NCBI GenBank assembly: GCA_945860595.1
Contig: CAMAQV010000006.1
Span: 1-64,000 of the forward strand
Direction: 5' to 3'
Length of the DNA: 64,000 nucleotides
Source: Comamonas sp. lk
GTDB lineage: Bacteria; Pseudomonadota; Gammaproteobacteria; Burkholderiales; Burkholderiaceae_C
Positions 1 to 8,048 of the stretch are shown here, in pieces. Every line of letters starts with the position of its first letter. Positions within the stretch are counted from its first letter, which is position 1. A program made the position numbers and the translations under genes. The notes under the pieces are model-generated. The model worked only from the letters and a program-made list of their open reading frames with translations, searched no databases and was not told the DNA's origin.

Positions 1-34
1 AGTACAGGCGTTTGATTTTTCCTAAAAGTTCCAT
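1..34 (-). CDS. istA: IstA-like IS21 transposase, first 11 codons only
   Basis: An ATG at 34-32 on the minus strand opens a frame reading MELLGKIKRLY, which resembles the usual N-terminus of IS21-family IstA transposases. A purine-rich AGGAG lies upstream at about 52-56. Only 11 codons are inside the window, so neither integrity nor activity can be judged. IstA carries the DDE integrase domain and works with the IstB ATPase; both would lie beyond the left edge. The identification depends on this short match plus the adjacent terminal repeats. Confidence 0.55.
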   Translation of the reverse strand, partial: MELLGKIKRLY

Positions 35-148
35 GGTGATCACCTTTTTGCTCCTGCCTAAAAATCAGGCAGAGCCAGTAAAACACCTGGGTCAGTTTTG
101 AATCAGCACATACCCCTTAAGTGGGTCAGTTTTCGGTCAGCGGCAACA
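1..148 (-). mobile_element. End of an IS21-family insertion sequence (truncated by window edge)
   Basis: The first 148 bases look like the istA-proximal end of an IS21-type element. Read on the minus strand, a terminal TG at about 148-147 is followed by two related repeats containing AAACTGACCCA, seen on the plus strand as TGGGTCAGTTTT at about 90 and again at about 123. Multiple subterminal repeats of this kind are typical of IS21 ends. An istA-like start codon lies just inside. The outer boundary is inferred from the TG dinucleotide, because no target-site duplication can be seen with the other end outside the window. Confidence 0.6.
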
Positions 149-196
149 ACTTAGTATATAGTATCTATCTATCGCTTAATACTCACTGAAATTGAA

Positions 197-481
197 TTGG
201 GAACACTACGTAGCTTTTCCGTAAAAATGCTTAGAGCCGGTGTGCTGGCTATGGCTATGCTGCCTCTTCTGGTAGCTGCCTACGCTATGGCAGCGCGGTT
301 CACGACCGAGCGCGAGGCGCAGGCGCACTGCCCTAAAGATGTTGTCGTGTGGGTCAACTTACCGACCGGTGTCTATCACTTCAAAGGACAGCGTTGGTAT
401 GGCAACACCAAGAGCGGGGCTTACGAGTGCCGTAAGGAGGCCGACCAAGAGGGCAGCCGCCCAACGCATAACGGGCAGTAG
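197..481 (+). CDS. Small exported protein of unknown function
   Basis: This 94-residue product has a hydrophobic N-terminal segment (about residues 13-32) compatible with a signal peptide or membrane anchor. A compact conserved-looking domain follows, with a Cys before DVVVWVN, then GVYH, a WYG and a GAYEC motif. The two cysteines could form a disulfide outside the cytoplasm. The pattern resembles a widespread family of small proteobacterial proteins of unknown function. The start is uncertain: the frame opens with TTG at 197, while an in-frame ATG at 227 gives a cleaner signal peptide, and neither has a strong ribosome-binding site. It begins about 50 bases from the IS21 end, so its promoter may be shared with or disrupted by the element. 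Confidence 0.55.
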   Translation: MGTLRSFSVKMLRAGVLAMAMLPLLVAAYAMAARFTTEREAQAHCPKDVVVWVNLPTGVYHFKGQRWYGNTKSGAYECRKEADQEGSRPTHNGQ

Positions 482-496
482 TTGCGTCGCTGAACC

Positions 497-844
497 TTAG
501 TAGCACCCAGCGCTGGTGCAAGTCTTGTTGAAGCTTCGACCGTTGCTGTCTGTTCCAGACTGATTAACCATGCCAGGGCTAACTATCGTGGTGCTGTTCC
601 AGTTTTGCCCATTACCGGCAGTGCCATACGTCTGGGTTGTGTTGCCGTAGGTGCTGCTGCTTTGGTTCCACGTGCTCCCAGTGTTGGCGTTGTAGCCTTG
701 AACTTGGGTTGTATTCCCATAGCGTTGAACCGTGTATGAGTTGCCTGAATCGTCGGTACAACTTCTGAACGCCCCAGTGCCATAGCAAGCCGCATGTGAC
801 AGCAGTGGAATTGAAAGCAGCAAAGTACAAATGATTTTTTTCAT
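497..844 (-). CDS. Small secreted protein with YGNTTQ repeats, unknown function
   Basis: The product has 115 residues and a clear signal peptide (residues 1-18, ending in SHA, cleaved before A-C-Y). The mature part is rich in Asn, Thr, Ser, Gly and Tyr and contains two YGNTTQ units (near residues 42 and 67). It also has four cysteines in two pairs, near the N-terminus and the C-terminus. A GGAG lies about 6 bases before the ATG at 844. The composition suggests an extracellular or cell-surface protein with disulfides. No enzymatic motif is visible and no function is proposed. It converges on the neighbouring small gene with a 15-base gap. Confidence 0.6.
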   Translation of the reverse strand: MKKIICTLLLSIPLLSHAACYGTGAFRSCTDDSGNSYTVQRYGNTTQVQGYNANTGSTWNQSSSTYGNTTQTYGTAGNGQNWNSTTIVSPGMVNQSGTDSNGRSFNKTCTSAGCY

Positions 845-1278
845 GGAGTGCTCCGGGGTTTGGTTGAGGGCGAAGCCAGCTTAATCCTGATGCTTCGGCG
901 TGACAACACTCTTTCAACAATCGCAACATTGTCTGCATACGGAGGGGTTGTACCTTCAGCATATTGAACCCTAAACCACAGAATCGTTCGTCCACATCTA
1001 GGTGTAGGGTAGCCGGATGGGACCCAAATGGAAAATGGGGGGGTGGGGGTACGGTGGGGGGCCTTCCAGCCAGAAACGACAAGGGGGTGTGGGCCCTTTG
1101 GCCTTGTCGCACAAGCGCACTGCTAAGTAGTGAAAAGCAGCTTTGCCCGGTTAGCCGACTGGCTAGGCATGGCGCAACCCAACACTCCCACCGATGAAAG
1201 CTGCCATCGTTTTGATGGTATGTGGTTGGGTATGTAAATCCGAATAACGTTCGTAAGTTATTGATTTATATAGGTATT
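845..1278. other. Gene-free stretch between small exported protein and tRNA-Ser
   Basis: No convincing coding sequence is seen in these 434 bases; the open frames here lack recognisable protein features. The stretch contains a run of G tracts at 1037-1061. It also has an inverted repeat, AATAAC / GTTATT, at 1243-1262 just beyond the 3' end of the tRNA gene. The repeat could form a weak hairpin but has no strong T tract. The segment lies on the island side of the tRNA gene. Confidence 0.5.
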
Positions 1279-1371
1279 TGGCGGAAACGGAGGGATTCGA
1301 ACCCTCGATGAGGCTCTACACCCCATACTCCCTTAGCAGGGGAGCACCTTCGGCCACTCGGTCACGTTTCC
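1279..1371 (-). tRNA. tRNA-Ser(GCU)
   Basis: The minus strand folds as a class II tRNA. The acceptor GGAAACG pairs with CGTTTCC, followed by a G discriminator and an encoded CCA. The anticodon stem is CTCCC/GGGAG with loop CTGCTAA, giving anticodon GCU for AGC/AGU serine codons. There is a long variable arm, and the T loop reads GGTTCGAATCC. A −10-like GATAAT (minus strand, 1386-1381) ends nine bases before the mature 5' end, so the gene may have its own promoter besides read-through from lysC. Its 3' end faces the IS21 side, the usual orientation for a tRNA used as an integration site. Confidence 0.95.
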
Positions 1372-1439
1372 AGCACATAAATTATCTCACGACATTGGCT
1401 GCGCGGGCCGCAGACGGCCGCGGCGGGGAAATAGCCGGG

Positions 1440-2708
1440 TCAGGCAGCAGCCTGTTCTAGGTCAAAGGCCCTGTGCAAAGCGCGCACAGCCAGCTCCATG
1501 TATTTCTCATCAATGACCACCGAGGTTTTGATCTCGGAGGTGGAAATCATCTGGATGTTGATGCCTTCTTCGCTGAGCACTCTGAACATCTTGGCGGCAA
1601 TGCCAACATGGCTGCGCATGCCGATACCGACGATGGAGACTTTGCAAATCTTGGGGTCTCCGACCACATCACTGGCACCAAGTTTGGGGATAACGCTGGT
1701 CTTGAGCAAATCAATCACACGGGCGTAATCAGCCCGGTTCACGGTGAAACTGAAGTCGGTGATACCGTCTTTGCTCAGGTTCTGAATGATCACGTCCACG
1801 TCGATATTGGCGTCTGCCACCGCGCCCAGAATCTGGAAAGCAATGCCAGGGCGGTCTGGCACGCCGAGCACCGATATTTTGGCTTCGTCGCGGTTGAATG
1901 CGATACCGGAGACAACGGCTTGTTCCATGTGTTCATCTTCCTCAAAAGTGATCAGCGTGCCCGACTGGGCTTCTTGCGTGATGTCGATATCCCAGGGTGT
2001 GAAGCTGCTCAGAACACGCAGGGGCACGCGGTATTTACCGGCAAATTCGACTGAGCGGATTTGCAATACCTTGGAGCCCATGGAGGCCATTTCCAGCATC
2101 TCTTCAAAGCTCACCGTATTCAGGCGCCGGGCTTCGGGAACCACACGGGGATCGGTGGTGTAGACGCCATCTACGTCGGTGTAAATAAGGCACTCCTGCG
2201 CCTTCAAAGCGGCGGCAACCGCTACCGCCGAGGTGTCGGATCCACCACGCCCCAAGGTAGTGATGTTGCCCTGCGGATCGACGCCCTGAAAGCCTGTGAC
2301 GATGACCACACGGCCCGCGTGCAGATCGGCGCGCACCCGCGCATCGTCAATGGATTCGATACGCGCCTTGGTATACGCCATGTCGGTACGGATGGGCACC
2401 TGCCACCCGGCGTAGCTCACCGAAGGGATGCCTTCGGCCTGCAACGCGATAGCCAATAAGGCGCTGGACGCCTGTTCGCCGGTTGCAGCTAAGGCATCCA
2501 GCTCGCGGGCGTAGGCATCGTCGTGGTGCTGGGGCGCTAATTCTTTGGCCAGCCCTAAAAGCCGGTTGGTTTCTCCACTCATGGCCGACGGCACCACCAC
2601 CAGCTGGTAACCCGCCCGAACCCATTTGCCGACCCGTTTGGCGACGTTGCGAATGCGCTCGGTCGAGCCCATCGACGTTCCGCCGTATTTGTGAACAATC
2701 AAGGTCAT
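1440..2708 (-). CDS. lysC: Aspartate kinase
   Basis: Aspartokinase phosphorylates L-aspartate to 4-phospho-aspartate, the committed step to lysine, threonine, methionine and diaminopimelate. At 422 residues it has the usual length of monofunctional bacterial enzymes. The N-terminal kinase domain starts with KYGGTSMGS (about residues 7-15) and contains GRGGSDTSAVAVAAAL and the YTDVDGVYTTDPR segment. Two ACT regulatory domains follow from about residue 265, including VSIVGIGMRSHVGIAA, so feedback inhibition by lysine and/or threonine is expected from the family. It is the last protein gene of a leftward run after accA and tilS (17-base gap), followed by tRNA-Ser, an order common in Comamonadaceae. 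Confidence 0.96.
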   Translation of the reverse strand: MTLIVHKYGGTSMGSTERIRNVAKRVGKWVRAGYQLVVVPSAMSGETNRLLGLAKELAPQHHDDAYARELDALAATGEQASSALLAIALQAEGIPSVSYAGWQVPIRTDMAYTKARIESIDDARVRADLHAGRVVIVTGFQGVDPQGNITTLGRGGSDTSAVAVAAALKAQECLIYTDVDGVYTTDPRVVPEARRLNTVSFEEMLEMASMGSKVLQIRSVEFAGKYRVPLRVLSSFTPWDIDITQEAQSGTLITFEEDEHMEQAVVSGIAFNRDEAKISVLGVPDRPGIAFQILGAVADANIDVDVIIQNLSKDGITDFSFTVNRADYARVIDLLKTSVIPKLGASDVVGDPKICKVSIVGIGMRSHVGIAAKMFRVLSEEGINIQMISTSEIKTSVVIDEKYMELAVRALHRAFDLEQAAA

Positions 2709-2725
2709 CTACGGTTTATCTTTGG

Positions 2726-3694
2726 CTAAAGCGTGGAATTGTACCAACGCACCACCCCGCCATCGCGCCGCACAAAGCCGTTTCCCACCCGGATATCAAT
2801 GCGGTGGCCACGGGTCGTGCAGGCCGAAATTTGCGCGATGAGCTCCTGCAACTGCGCCGTACTAGGGCGAGCGCCGAAAAGGGTTTTCAGCCAGTAGCGC
2901 AGCACATTTGCTTGCCGCGCAGAACTCAAAGCTTGCAGCGCGTGCAGCTGGGGGGCATCTGCGGTCGGTCCAAGAACGGCCACAAGGTCGATACCTGCCA
3001 GTTCGTCCAGCAAAACGCTGGCACTTGCACTGTGCTGCGCAGCCCGTGCAAAGGTGTCTCGAAAGTGCGGGAAGCAGGCTTGCAGCGGAGGCAGCAGGTC
3101 GGCCCGAATTCGGTTACGGGTGTAGGCCCGATCGGCATTGGTGGGGTCTTCGATCCAGCCGATCGAATGCGCGCACAACCAGTCCCGAATATCTGTGGCT
3201 GCTACGCGCAGCAAGGGCCGGTGCCAGCGCAGTCCACTGTGCTCCCAATACGTCGGCATGGCGGCAAGGCCTGCTGGACCCGCGCCGCGCGACAGTGCCA
3301 GCAGCAGGGTCTCCACCTGGTCGTCTGCATGCTGGGCCAGTGCCACATCTCCGACAGCGCCCATGCCATCGGCATCGGTGACCAAAGACGCCAACGCACC
3401 ATAGCGTGCGATCCGGGCTGCATCCTCAGGGCTTTGACCCGGCGCATGACCCGCATCCACGCGGGCCACCCGCAAGGGAACGCCCAGCCGCCGGCACAGG
3501 GTTTCACAGGCTGCCTCGAATTGGGGGGCGGCAGCCTGCAAGCCATGGTTGACATGCAGTGCGATGACCTGCTTGGGCCAGCGCTGGGTGCAGGCGGTCA
3601 GCAGGGCTGTGGAATCCGCACCGCCGCTGAGCGCCACGCCCAGTGGCAAGCCTGGGCGGAATCGATCCAGGGCTTCATCCAAAGAAGTTGTCAT
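2726..3694 (-). CDS. tilS: tRNA(Ile)-lysidine synthase, short form
   Basis: TilS uses ATP and lysine to convert C34 of the AUA-decoding tRNA-Ile to lysidine, which switches its identity from Met to Ile. The PP-loop SGGADS is at residues 23-28, followed by HVNHGLQ (about 47-53) and the IEDPTN...YTRNRIR segment (about 180-195). At 322 residues it is about 110 shorter than the E. coli enzyme and ends in the middle domain, so the C-terminal TilS domain is missing. Many beta-proteobacterial TilS proteins are similarly compact, so this need not mean loss of function. The gene sits between accA and lysC in the same operon. Confidence 0.92.
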   Translation of the reverse strand: MTTSLDEALDRFRPGLPLGVALSGGADSTALLTACTQRWPKQVIALHVNHGLQAAAPQFEAACETLCRRLGVPLRVARVDAGHAPGQSPEDAARIARYGALASLVTDADGMGAVGDVALAQHADDQVETLLLALSRGAGPAGLAAMPTYWEHSGLRWHRPLLRVAATDIRDWLCAHSIGWIEDPTNADRAYTRNRIRADLLPPLQACFPHFRDTFARAAQHSASASVLLDELAGIDLVAVLGPTADAPQLHALQALSSARQANVLRYWLKTLFGARPSTAQLQELIAQISACTTRGHRIDIRVGNGFVRRDGGVVRWYNSTL

Positions 3695-3766
3695 ATTGCG
3701 CGGCTGTGCCCATGTACGCTGGTACAGCCCGCACCGCGAAGGCCCTGTACCCGCACGCAGCCGATG

Positions 3767-4744
3767 TCAGCGCGCTGCGGCTTTGGTGTCGGTAAAACGG
3801 CCGTAGCTTTGCAGGCGCTGGTAGCGCCGCTCCAACAACTCATCCACCGCAAGGGTATTGACCTGGCGCAACGCGTCAACCAGCGCACGCTTGAGGAACG
3901 CGCAGGCCTGGGGCATGTCGCGGTGTGCGCCGCCGACCGGCTCGTTGACGATTTTGTCGACCAATCCCAGCGCTTTGAGGCGGTGCGCGGTGATGCCCAG
4001 CGCGTCGGCGGCGTCCTGCGCACGGTCTGCGGTTTTCCACAGAATCGAAGCACAACCTTCAGGGCTGATCACAGAGTAAATGGCATATTGCATCATCACG
4101 ACCTGGTCGCCCACCGAAATCGCCAGCGCGCCCCCCGAGCCGCCCTCGCCAATCACGGTGGTGATGATGGGCACCTCCAGCTGGGCCATCTCAAAAATAT
4201 TGCGCCCAATGGCTTCCGACTGTCCGCGCTCCTCGGCGTCGATGCCTGGGTACGCGCCCGGCGTGTCCACAAAGGTGAATACGGGGAGCTTGAATTTTTC
4301 GGCCAGCTTCATCAGGCGCAAGGCCTTGCGGTAGCCCTCGGGCTTGCTCATGCCAAAGTTGCGCAGACCGCGCTCACGCGTGTCGCGTCCTTTTTGCTGG
4401 CCCAGGACCATGCAGGGCATGCCGTTGAAGCGGGCCAGACCGCCCACGATGCTCAGGTCGTCGGCGAAATGCCGGTCGCCGTGCAGTTCGACGAAATGGG
4501 TGAACATTTCGTTGATGTAGTCCAGGGTGTAGGGGCGCTCCGGGTGGCGGGCAATTTTGGTGATCTGCCAAGGCGTCAGATCGCTGTAAATGTCTTTGGT
4601 GAGCTGCACGCTCTTTTTGGTGAGCTGCTCAATTTCCGATGAGATGTCGACCGCAGACTCGTTTTGCACGTAGCGCAGGTCTTCGATTTTGTCCTCCAGC
4701 GCCGCAATCGGCTGCTCAAAATCCAGAAAAGTTTTTTTCGCCAC
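3767..4744 (-). CDS. accA: Acetyl-CoA carboxylase carboxyltransferase subunit alpha
   Basis: AccA forms the alpha2beta2 carboxyltransferase with AccD, transferring CO2 from biotin to acetyl-CoA to make malonyl-CoA for fatty acid synthesis. The 325-residue length matches the family (about 320). Diagnostic segments are the N-terminal [33 protein letters not shown] in the middle and [11 protein letters not shown], which forms part of the acyl-CoA and biotin site. It lies downstream of the DNA glycosylase gene (36-base gap) and upstream of tilS (72-base gap) on the same strand. accD is not in the window, as is usual in proteobacteria. Confidence 0.96.
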   Translation of the reverse strand: MAKKTFLDFEQPIAALEDKIEDLRYVQNESAVDISSEIEQLTKKSVQLTKDIYSDLTPWQITKIARHPERPYTLDYINEMFTHFVELHGDRHFADDLSIVGGLARFNGMPCMVLGQQKGRDTRERGLRNFGMSKPEGYRKALRLMKLAEKFKLPVFTFVDTPGAYPGIDAEERGQSEAIGRNIFEMAQLEVPIITTVIGEGGSGGALAISVGDQVVMMQYAIYSVISPEGCASILWKTADRAQDAADALGITAHRLKALGLVDKIVNEPVGGAHRDMPQACAFLKRALVDALRQVNTLAVDELLERRYQRLQSYGRFTDTKAAAR

Positions 4745-4780
4745 GGCGTGTCTCCAATGTCCGCTGCGCTTGGCCGAGGG

Positions 4781-5452
4781 CTAGTACGCCACCGGCACGG
4801 GATCCAGCGAGCGCCAAATATACCAAGTCGCCACGCTGCAATACGGAGCCCATGCGGCAGCGACTTCGCGCGCATCGCTTCGGCTCACCGGTTCACCAGA
4901 AAAATAGTTGCGGCTGATGCCATTGATCAGACCCACATCATCCAGCGGCAGCACATTGGGACGCATCAGGTGAAAAATCAGAAACATCTCTGCCGTCCAG
5001 CGACCAATGCCCCGGATGGCGATCAGCTCGGCAATCACGGCCTCGTCGTCCATCTCCGCCCACTGCTGCGGGTGCAACTGCTTGCCGCTGAAATGCAAAG
5101 CCAGATCGACCAGGTATTCCACCTTGCGCGCGCTCAATCCGGCGGTCCGCATGTCGTCCACCTTGAGCTTGAGCACCATGGCAGGGGTCATTTTTTTAGG
5201 CAAGGCCGCAAAGCGGTCCCACACCGTTTGCGCCGCCTTGACCGAAATCTGCTGACCCACCACGCTGCGCGCCAGAGTTACAAAAGCGTCCCCACGCGAC
5301 TCCAGCGCTGCCTCCCCGAACTGCGGAATCAAGCGCCGCATCACCCGGTCTTTTTTCATCAGATGCTCGCAAGCCTGGCCCCAAAAAGCCGGCTGCACAC
5401 CTGCGACGGAAATGGACGCCGCGGCGCTGGCGGGGCGTTTGGACGCAGGCAT
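4781..5452 (-). CDS. DNA-3-methyladenine glycosylase II-type (HhH-GPD)
   Basis: This 223-residue protein belongs to the helix-hairpin-helix GPD superfamily of base-excision glycosylases and removes alkylated purines such as 3-methyladenine. The hairpin is IAIRGIGRWTAEMF and the catalytic aspartate lies in the following LPLDDVGL segment (about residues 170-178). It has no iron-sulfur cluster cysteines, which separates it from Nth/MutY. AlkA-type enzymes from E. coli carry an extra N-terminal domain; this one is the short version. Its ATG overlaps the cysS stop codon (TGATG), implying translational coupling. The N-terminal 15-20 residues are low-complexity Ala/Ser/Pro. Confidence 0.88.
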   Translation of the reverse strand: MPASKRPASAAASISVAGVQPAFWGQACEHLMKKDRVMRRLIPQFGEAALESRGDAFVTLARSVVGQQISVKAAQTVWDRFAALPKKMTPAMVLKLKVDDMRTAGLSARKVEYLVDLALHFSGKQLHPQQWAEMDDEAVIAELIAIRGIGRWTAEMFLIFHLMRPNVLPLDDVGLINGISRNYFSGEPVSRSDAREVAAAWAPYCSVATWYIWRSLDPVPVAY

Positions 5453-6846
5453 CAGGACGCCGACTCCCAGGTGGTACCAGCCGGGCTATCTTTCAACACA
5501 ATCCCTTGCGTCAGCAAATCCTTGCGGATGGCATCGGCGCGGGCGAAGTCGCGCTGCGCCTTGGCCTGGGTGCGCTCTGCAATAAGTGCCTCGACACTAT
5601 GCGCATCTACGCGGGCGCCGCTTTGCATGAAATCCTGCGGATTGCCTTGCAATAGCCCCAAGACACCGCCCAAAGCCTTTAACAAGCCGGCCTGCTGCGG
5701 CGAACGGCTGCGGTTGACCTCGCTGGCCAGGTCAAACAATGCGGCAATCGCTTCGGGTGTGCCGATGTCGTTGTCCATGGCGGCCTTGAAAGCCGCCGCA
5801 TAGGGTGCGGACCAATCAATCGCAGGCGGAACTTCCGGGACGACGACAGCCAAAGCGGTGTACAAGCGCTTGAGCGCGGCCTGCGCATCGTGCAAGTGGG
5901 CATCGCTGTAATTCAGCGGACTACGGTAGTGGGTGCGAACCAGAAAAAGTCGCACGGTCTCGGGGTGAAACTTTTCCAGGACCTCGCGAATGGTGAAAAA
6001 ATTACCCAGGCTTTTGGACATTTTTTCGTTGTCCACCCGCACAAACCCGTTATGCATCCAGACTGCGGCCGGTGCTTTCCCACTGGCACCCTGACTTTGC
6101 GCGATTTCGTTCTCGTGGTGGGGAAACTGCAGGTCCGCGCCACCGCCATGGATGTCAAAGGTCTCGCCTAAAGTGGCGCAGCTCATGGCCGAGCATTCAA
6201 TATGCCAGCCGGGACGACCGGGGCCGAAGTCATGGCCCAATGCAGCGCTGTCCCACACAGCGTCGGCGGGCTCACCTGGCTTGGCAGCCTTCCATAAAGC
6301 GAAATCAAACGGATCATGTTTGTCTGACTGCACAGCAACACGCTCACCGGCGCGCAGCTCATCCAGTGACTTTCCCGACAAGCGTCCGTAGCCGGCAAAC
6401 TTGCGCACCGAAAAATTGACATCGCCGTCGCCGCTTACATACGCCAGTCCCTTGTCACGCAGAGTACTGATGAGGTCCAGCATGTGCGGCACGTAATCGG
6501 TAGCACGCGGCTCCAGCGTGGGGGGCTCGATGCCTAAACGGGCGGTATCGGCATGCATTTCAGCAACCATCGCGTCTGTCAGCGTACGGATGGGTATGCC
6601 ACGCTCGACTGCGCGCTGAATAATCTTGTCGTCGATGTCGGTGATATTGCGCACATAGCGCACCTGGTAACCACTGGCGCGAAGCCAGCGTTGCACCACA
6701 TCGAAGGCCATCATCATGCGCGCATGCCCGATATGACACAGGTCATACACCGTCATGCCGCACACATACATGCCCACCGTACCACTGCGCAGGGGCTCAA
6801 AGGTCTCTGACTGCCGCGTCAGCGTGTTGTACAGGGTCAAGCTCAT
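5452..6846 (-). CDS. cysS: Cysteinyl-tRNA synthetase
   Basis: CysS charges tRNA-Cys with cysteine. It is a class Ia synthetase of 464 residues, the normal length. The HIGH motif is at residues 38-41 within [12 protein letters not shown], and the KMSKS loop appears as EKMSKSLGN (about residue 270). The zinc-binding cysteine in YVCGMTVYD (C29) and the later GWHIECSAM and HHENEIAQS motifs are present. It is the first gene of the leftward operon that continues with the glycosylase, accA, tilS and lysC. The next gene upstream is divergent. Confidence 0.96.
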   Translation of the reverse strand: MSLTLYNTLTRQSETFEPLRSGTVGMYVCGMTVYDLCHIGHARMMMAFDVVQRWLRASGYQVRYVRNITDIDDKIIQRAVERGIPIRTLTDAMVAEMHADTARLGIEPPTLEPRATDYVPHMLDLISTLRDKGLAYVSGDGDVNFSVRKFAGYGRLSGKSLDELRAGERVAVQSDKHDPFDFALWKAAKPGEPADAVWDSAALGHDFGPGRPGWHIECSAMSCATLGETFDIHGGGADLQFPHHENEIAQSQGASGKAPAAVWMHNGFVRVDNEKMSKSLGNFFTIREVLEKFHPETVRLFLVRTHYRSPLNYSDAHLHDAQAALKRLYTALAVVVPEVPPAIDWSAPYAAAFKAAMDNDIGTPEAIAALFDLASEVNRSRSPQQAGLLKALGGVLGLLQGNPQDFMQSGARVDAHSVEALIAERTQAKAQRDFARADAIRKDLLTQGIVLKDSPAGTTWESAS

Positions 6847-6936
6847 GGTCTATCACACGAAATTACACGGCGCTTGCGGACAATGGCCAACGCGGCGCGG
6901 CGCATCTATAGAGGGCTGCGCCGCGGCAAAAACGCC

Positions 6937-6963
6937 TTCTGACGCAACCCGCTACGCTACAAT
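6937..6963 (+). promoter_or_regulatory. Possible sigma70 promoter of the TPR/L,D-transpeptidase operon
   Basis: A −10-like TACAAT at 6958-6963 lies 48 bases before the ATG at 7011. It is preceded by a poor −35 (TTCTGA, 6937-6942) with a short 15-base spacer. Only the −10 is convincing. Confidence 0.35.
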
Positions 6964-7010
6964 GACCTCAGTATATGCCCCACGCCGGGCAGACCTTATT
7001 ACAAGGCACT

Positions 7011-8048
7011 ATGAAGTACGCCCCATTCGTTGTCCGGACTGTTTCCCTGCTTTTGTTTCTGTGTCTTGGCCTCCTGCCCGCGGGTGTCCATGCCGATGAG
7101 TACTCCGATGTTGCACAGCTGACTCGCGATGGCAAATATACCGAGGCCATTGCCAAGTCCGATGCCTACCTTGCAGCAAAACCGCGTGATCCGCAAATGC
7201 GTTTTCTCAAAGGCGTGGCCCAAAAAGACGCCGGGAAAACAGCCGAAGCCATCACCACATTCAGCAAGCTCACCGAAGAATTTCCCGAGCTACCCGAACC
7301 GTACAACAACCTCGCCGTTTTGTATGCAAACCAGAATCAGTTCGACAAAGCCAAAGTGGCGCTTGAGATGGCGCTCAAAACCAACGCCGGCTACGCCATT
7401 GCCTACGAGAATTTAGGTGACGTGTACGCCAAGCTGTCAAGCCAGGCCTACAACAAAGCTCTGCAAATTGAAGGCACCAACCCCGCGATAACACCCAAGC
7501 TGGCCATGGTGCGCCAACTCTTTAACAGCAGCAGCGGCCGGATCGCCCCCCTCTCCACGAGTGCATCGCCTGCGCCGGATAAGTCGGCACCGGCGGTAGC
7601 ATCTAAACCTGCCGCACCATCGCCCGCCCCGACTGCGGCAACTGCGGCACCGGCCCCGCAAGCGCCTGCGGTCGCGCCAATCAAAACAGACGAAACCCAG
7701 AACCAGACGAACAGCAAAGCTGTGGAAGAAGCCGTGCAAAGCTGGGCTGAGGCCTGGTCGGCCAAAGACCTCAAGGGCTACTTTGCCAGCTATGCCAAAG
7801 ATTTTGAACCGCAAGGCGGCGCTAAACGCAGCACCTGGGAAGAAGAACGCCAGGCCCGCATCATGGGCAAATCGAAAATCAGCGTGCGGCTGGAGGGCCT
7901 GAAAATCAGCGTCAATGGCGCTAAGGCCATTGTGAAATTCCGCCAAGACTACAAGGCAGACGGTTTGACCGTGTCCAGCCGCAAGACGCTGGAGCTCGTA
8001 AAGCATGGCGAACGCTGGCACATCATCCGTGAAACAGTGGGTGCCTGA
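7011..8048 (+). CDS. Periplasmic TPR protein with C-terminal NTF2/Cds6-like domain
   Basis: From the ATG at 7011 the product has 345 residues. It has a signal peptide ending VHA-D, tetratricopeptide repeats over roughly residues 30-155 (units such as EPYNNLAVLYANQNQFDKA), and a Pro/Ala-rich linker (about 175-225). A C-terminal domain of about 105 residues follows (QSWAEAWSAKD...). That domain resembles the NTF2-like fold attached to some L,D-transpeptidases (Cds6-like). The upstream in-frame start at 6975 would put extra residues before the signal peptide and is less likely. The next gene encodes an L,D-transpeptidase carrying the same kind of C-terminal domain, so a role in peptidoglycan or envelope maintenance is inferred. 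Confidence 0.75.
   Translation: MKYAPFVVRTVSLLLFLCLGLLPAGVHADEYSDVAQLTRDGKYTEAIAKSDAYLAAKPRDPQMRFLKGVAQKDAGKTAEAITTFSKLTEEFPELPEPYNNLAVLYANQNQFDKAKVALEMALKTNAGYAIAYENLGDVYAKLSSQAYNKALQIEGTNPAITPKLAMVRQLFNSSSGRIAPLSTSASPAPDKSAPAVASKPAAPSPAPTAATAAPAPQAPAVAPIKTDETQNQTNSKAVEEAVQSWAEAWSAKDLKGYFASYAKDFEPQGGAKRSTWEEERQARIMGKSKISVRLEGLKISVNGAKAIVKFRQDYKADGLTVSSRKTLELVKHGERWHIIRETVGA

Noticed and set aside
2483-4642. A 719-codon open frame on the plus strand across lysC, tilS and accA
   Set aside because: It lies antisense to three clearly recognised genes and its translation has no domain, only low-complexity GC-driven composition.
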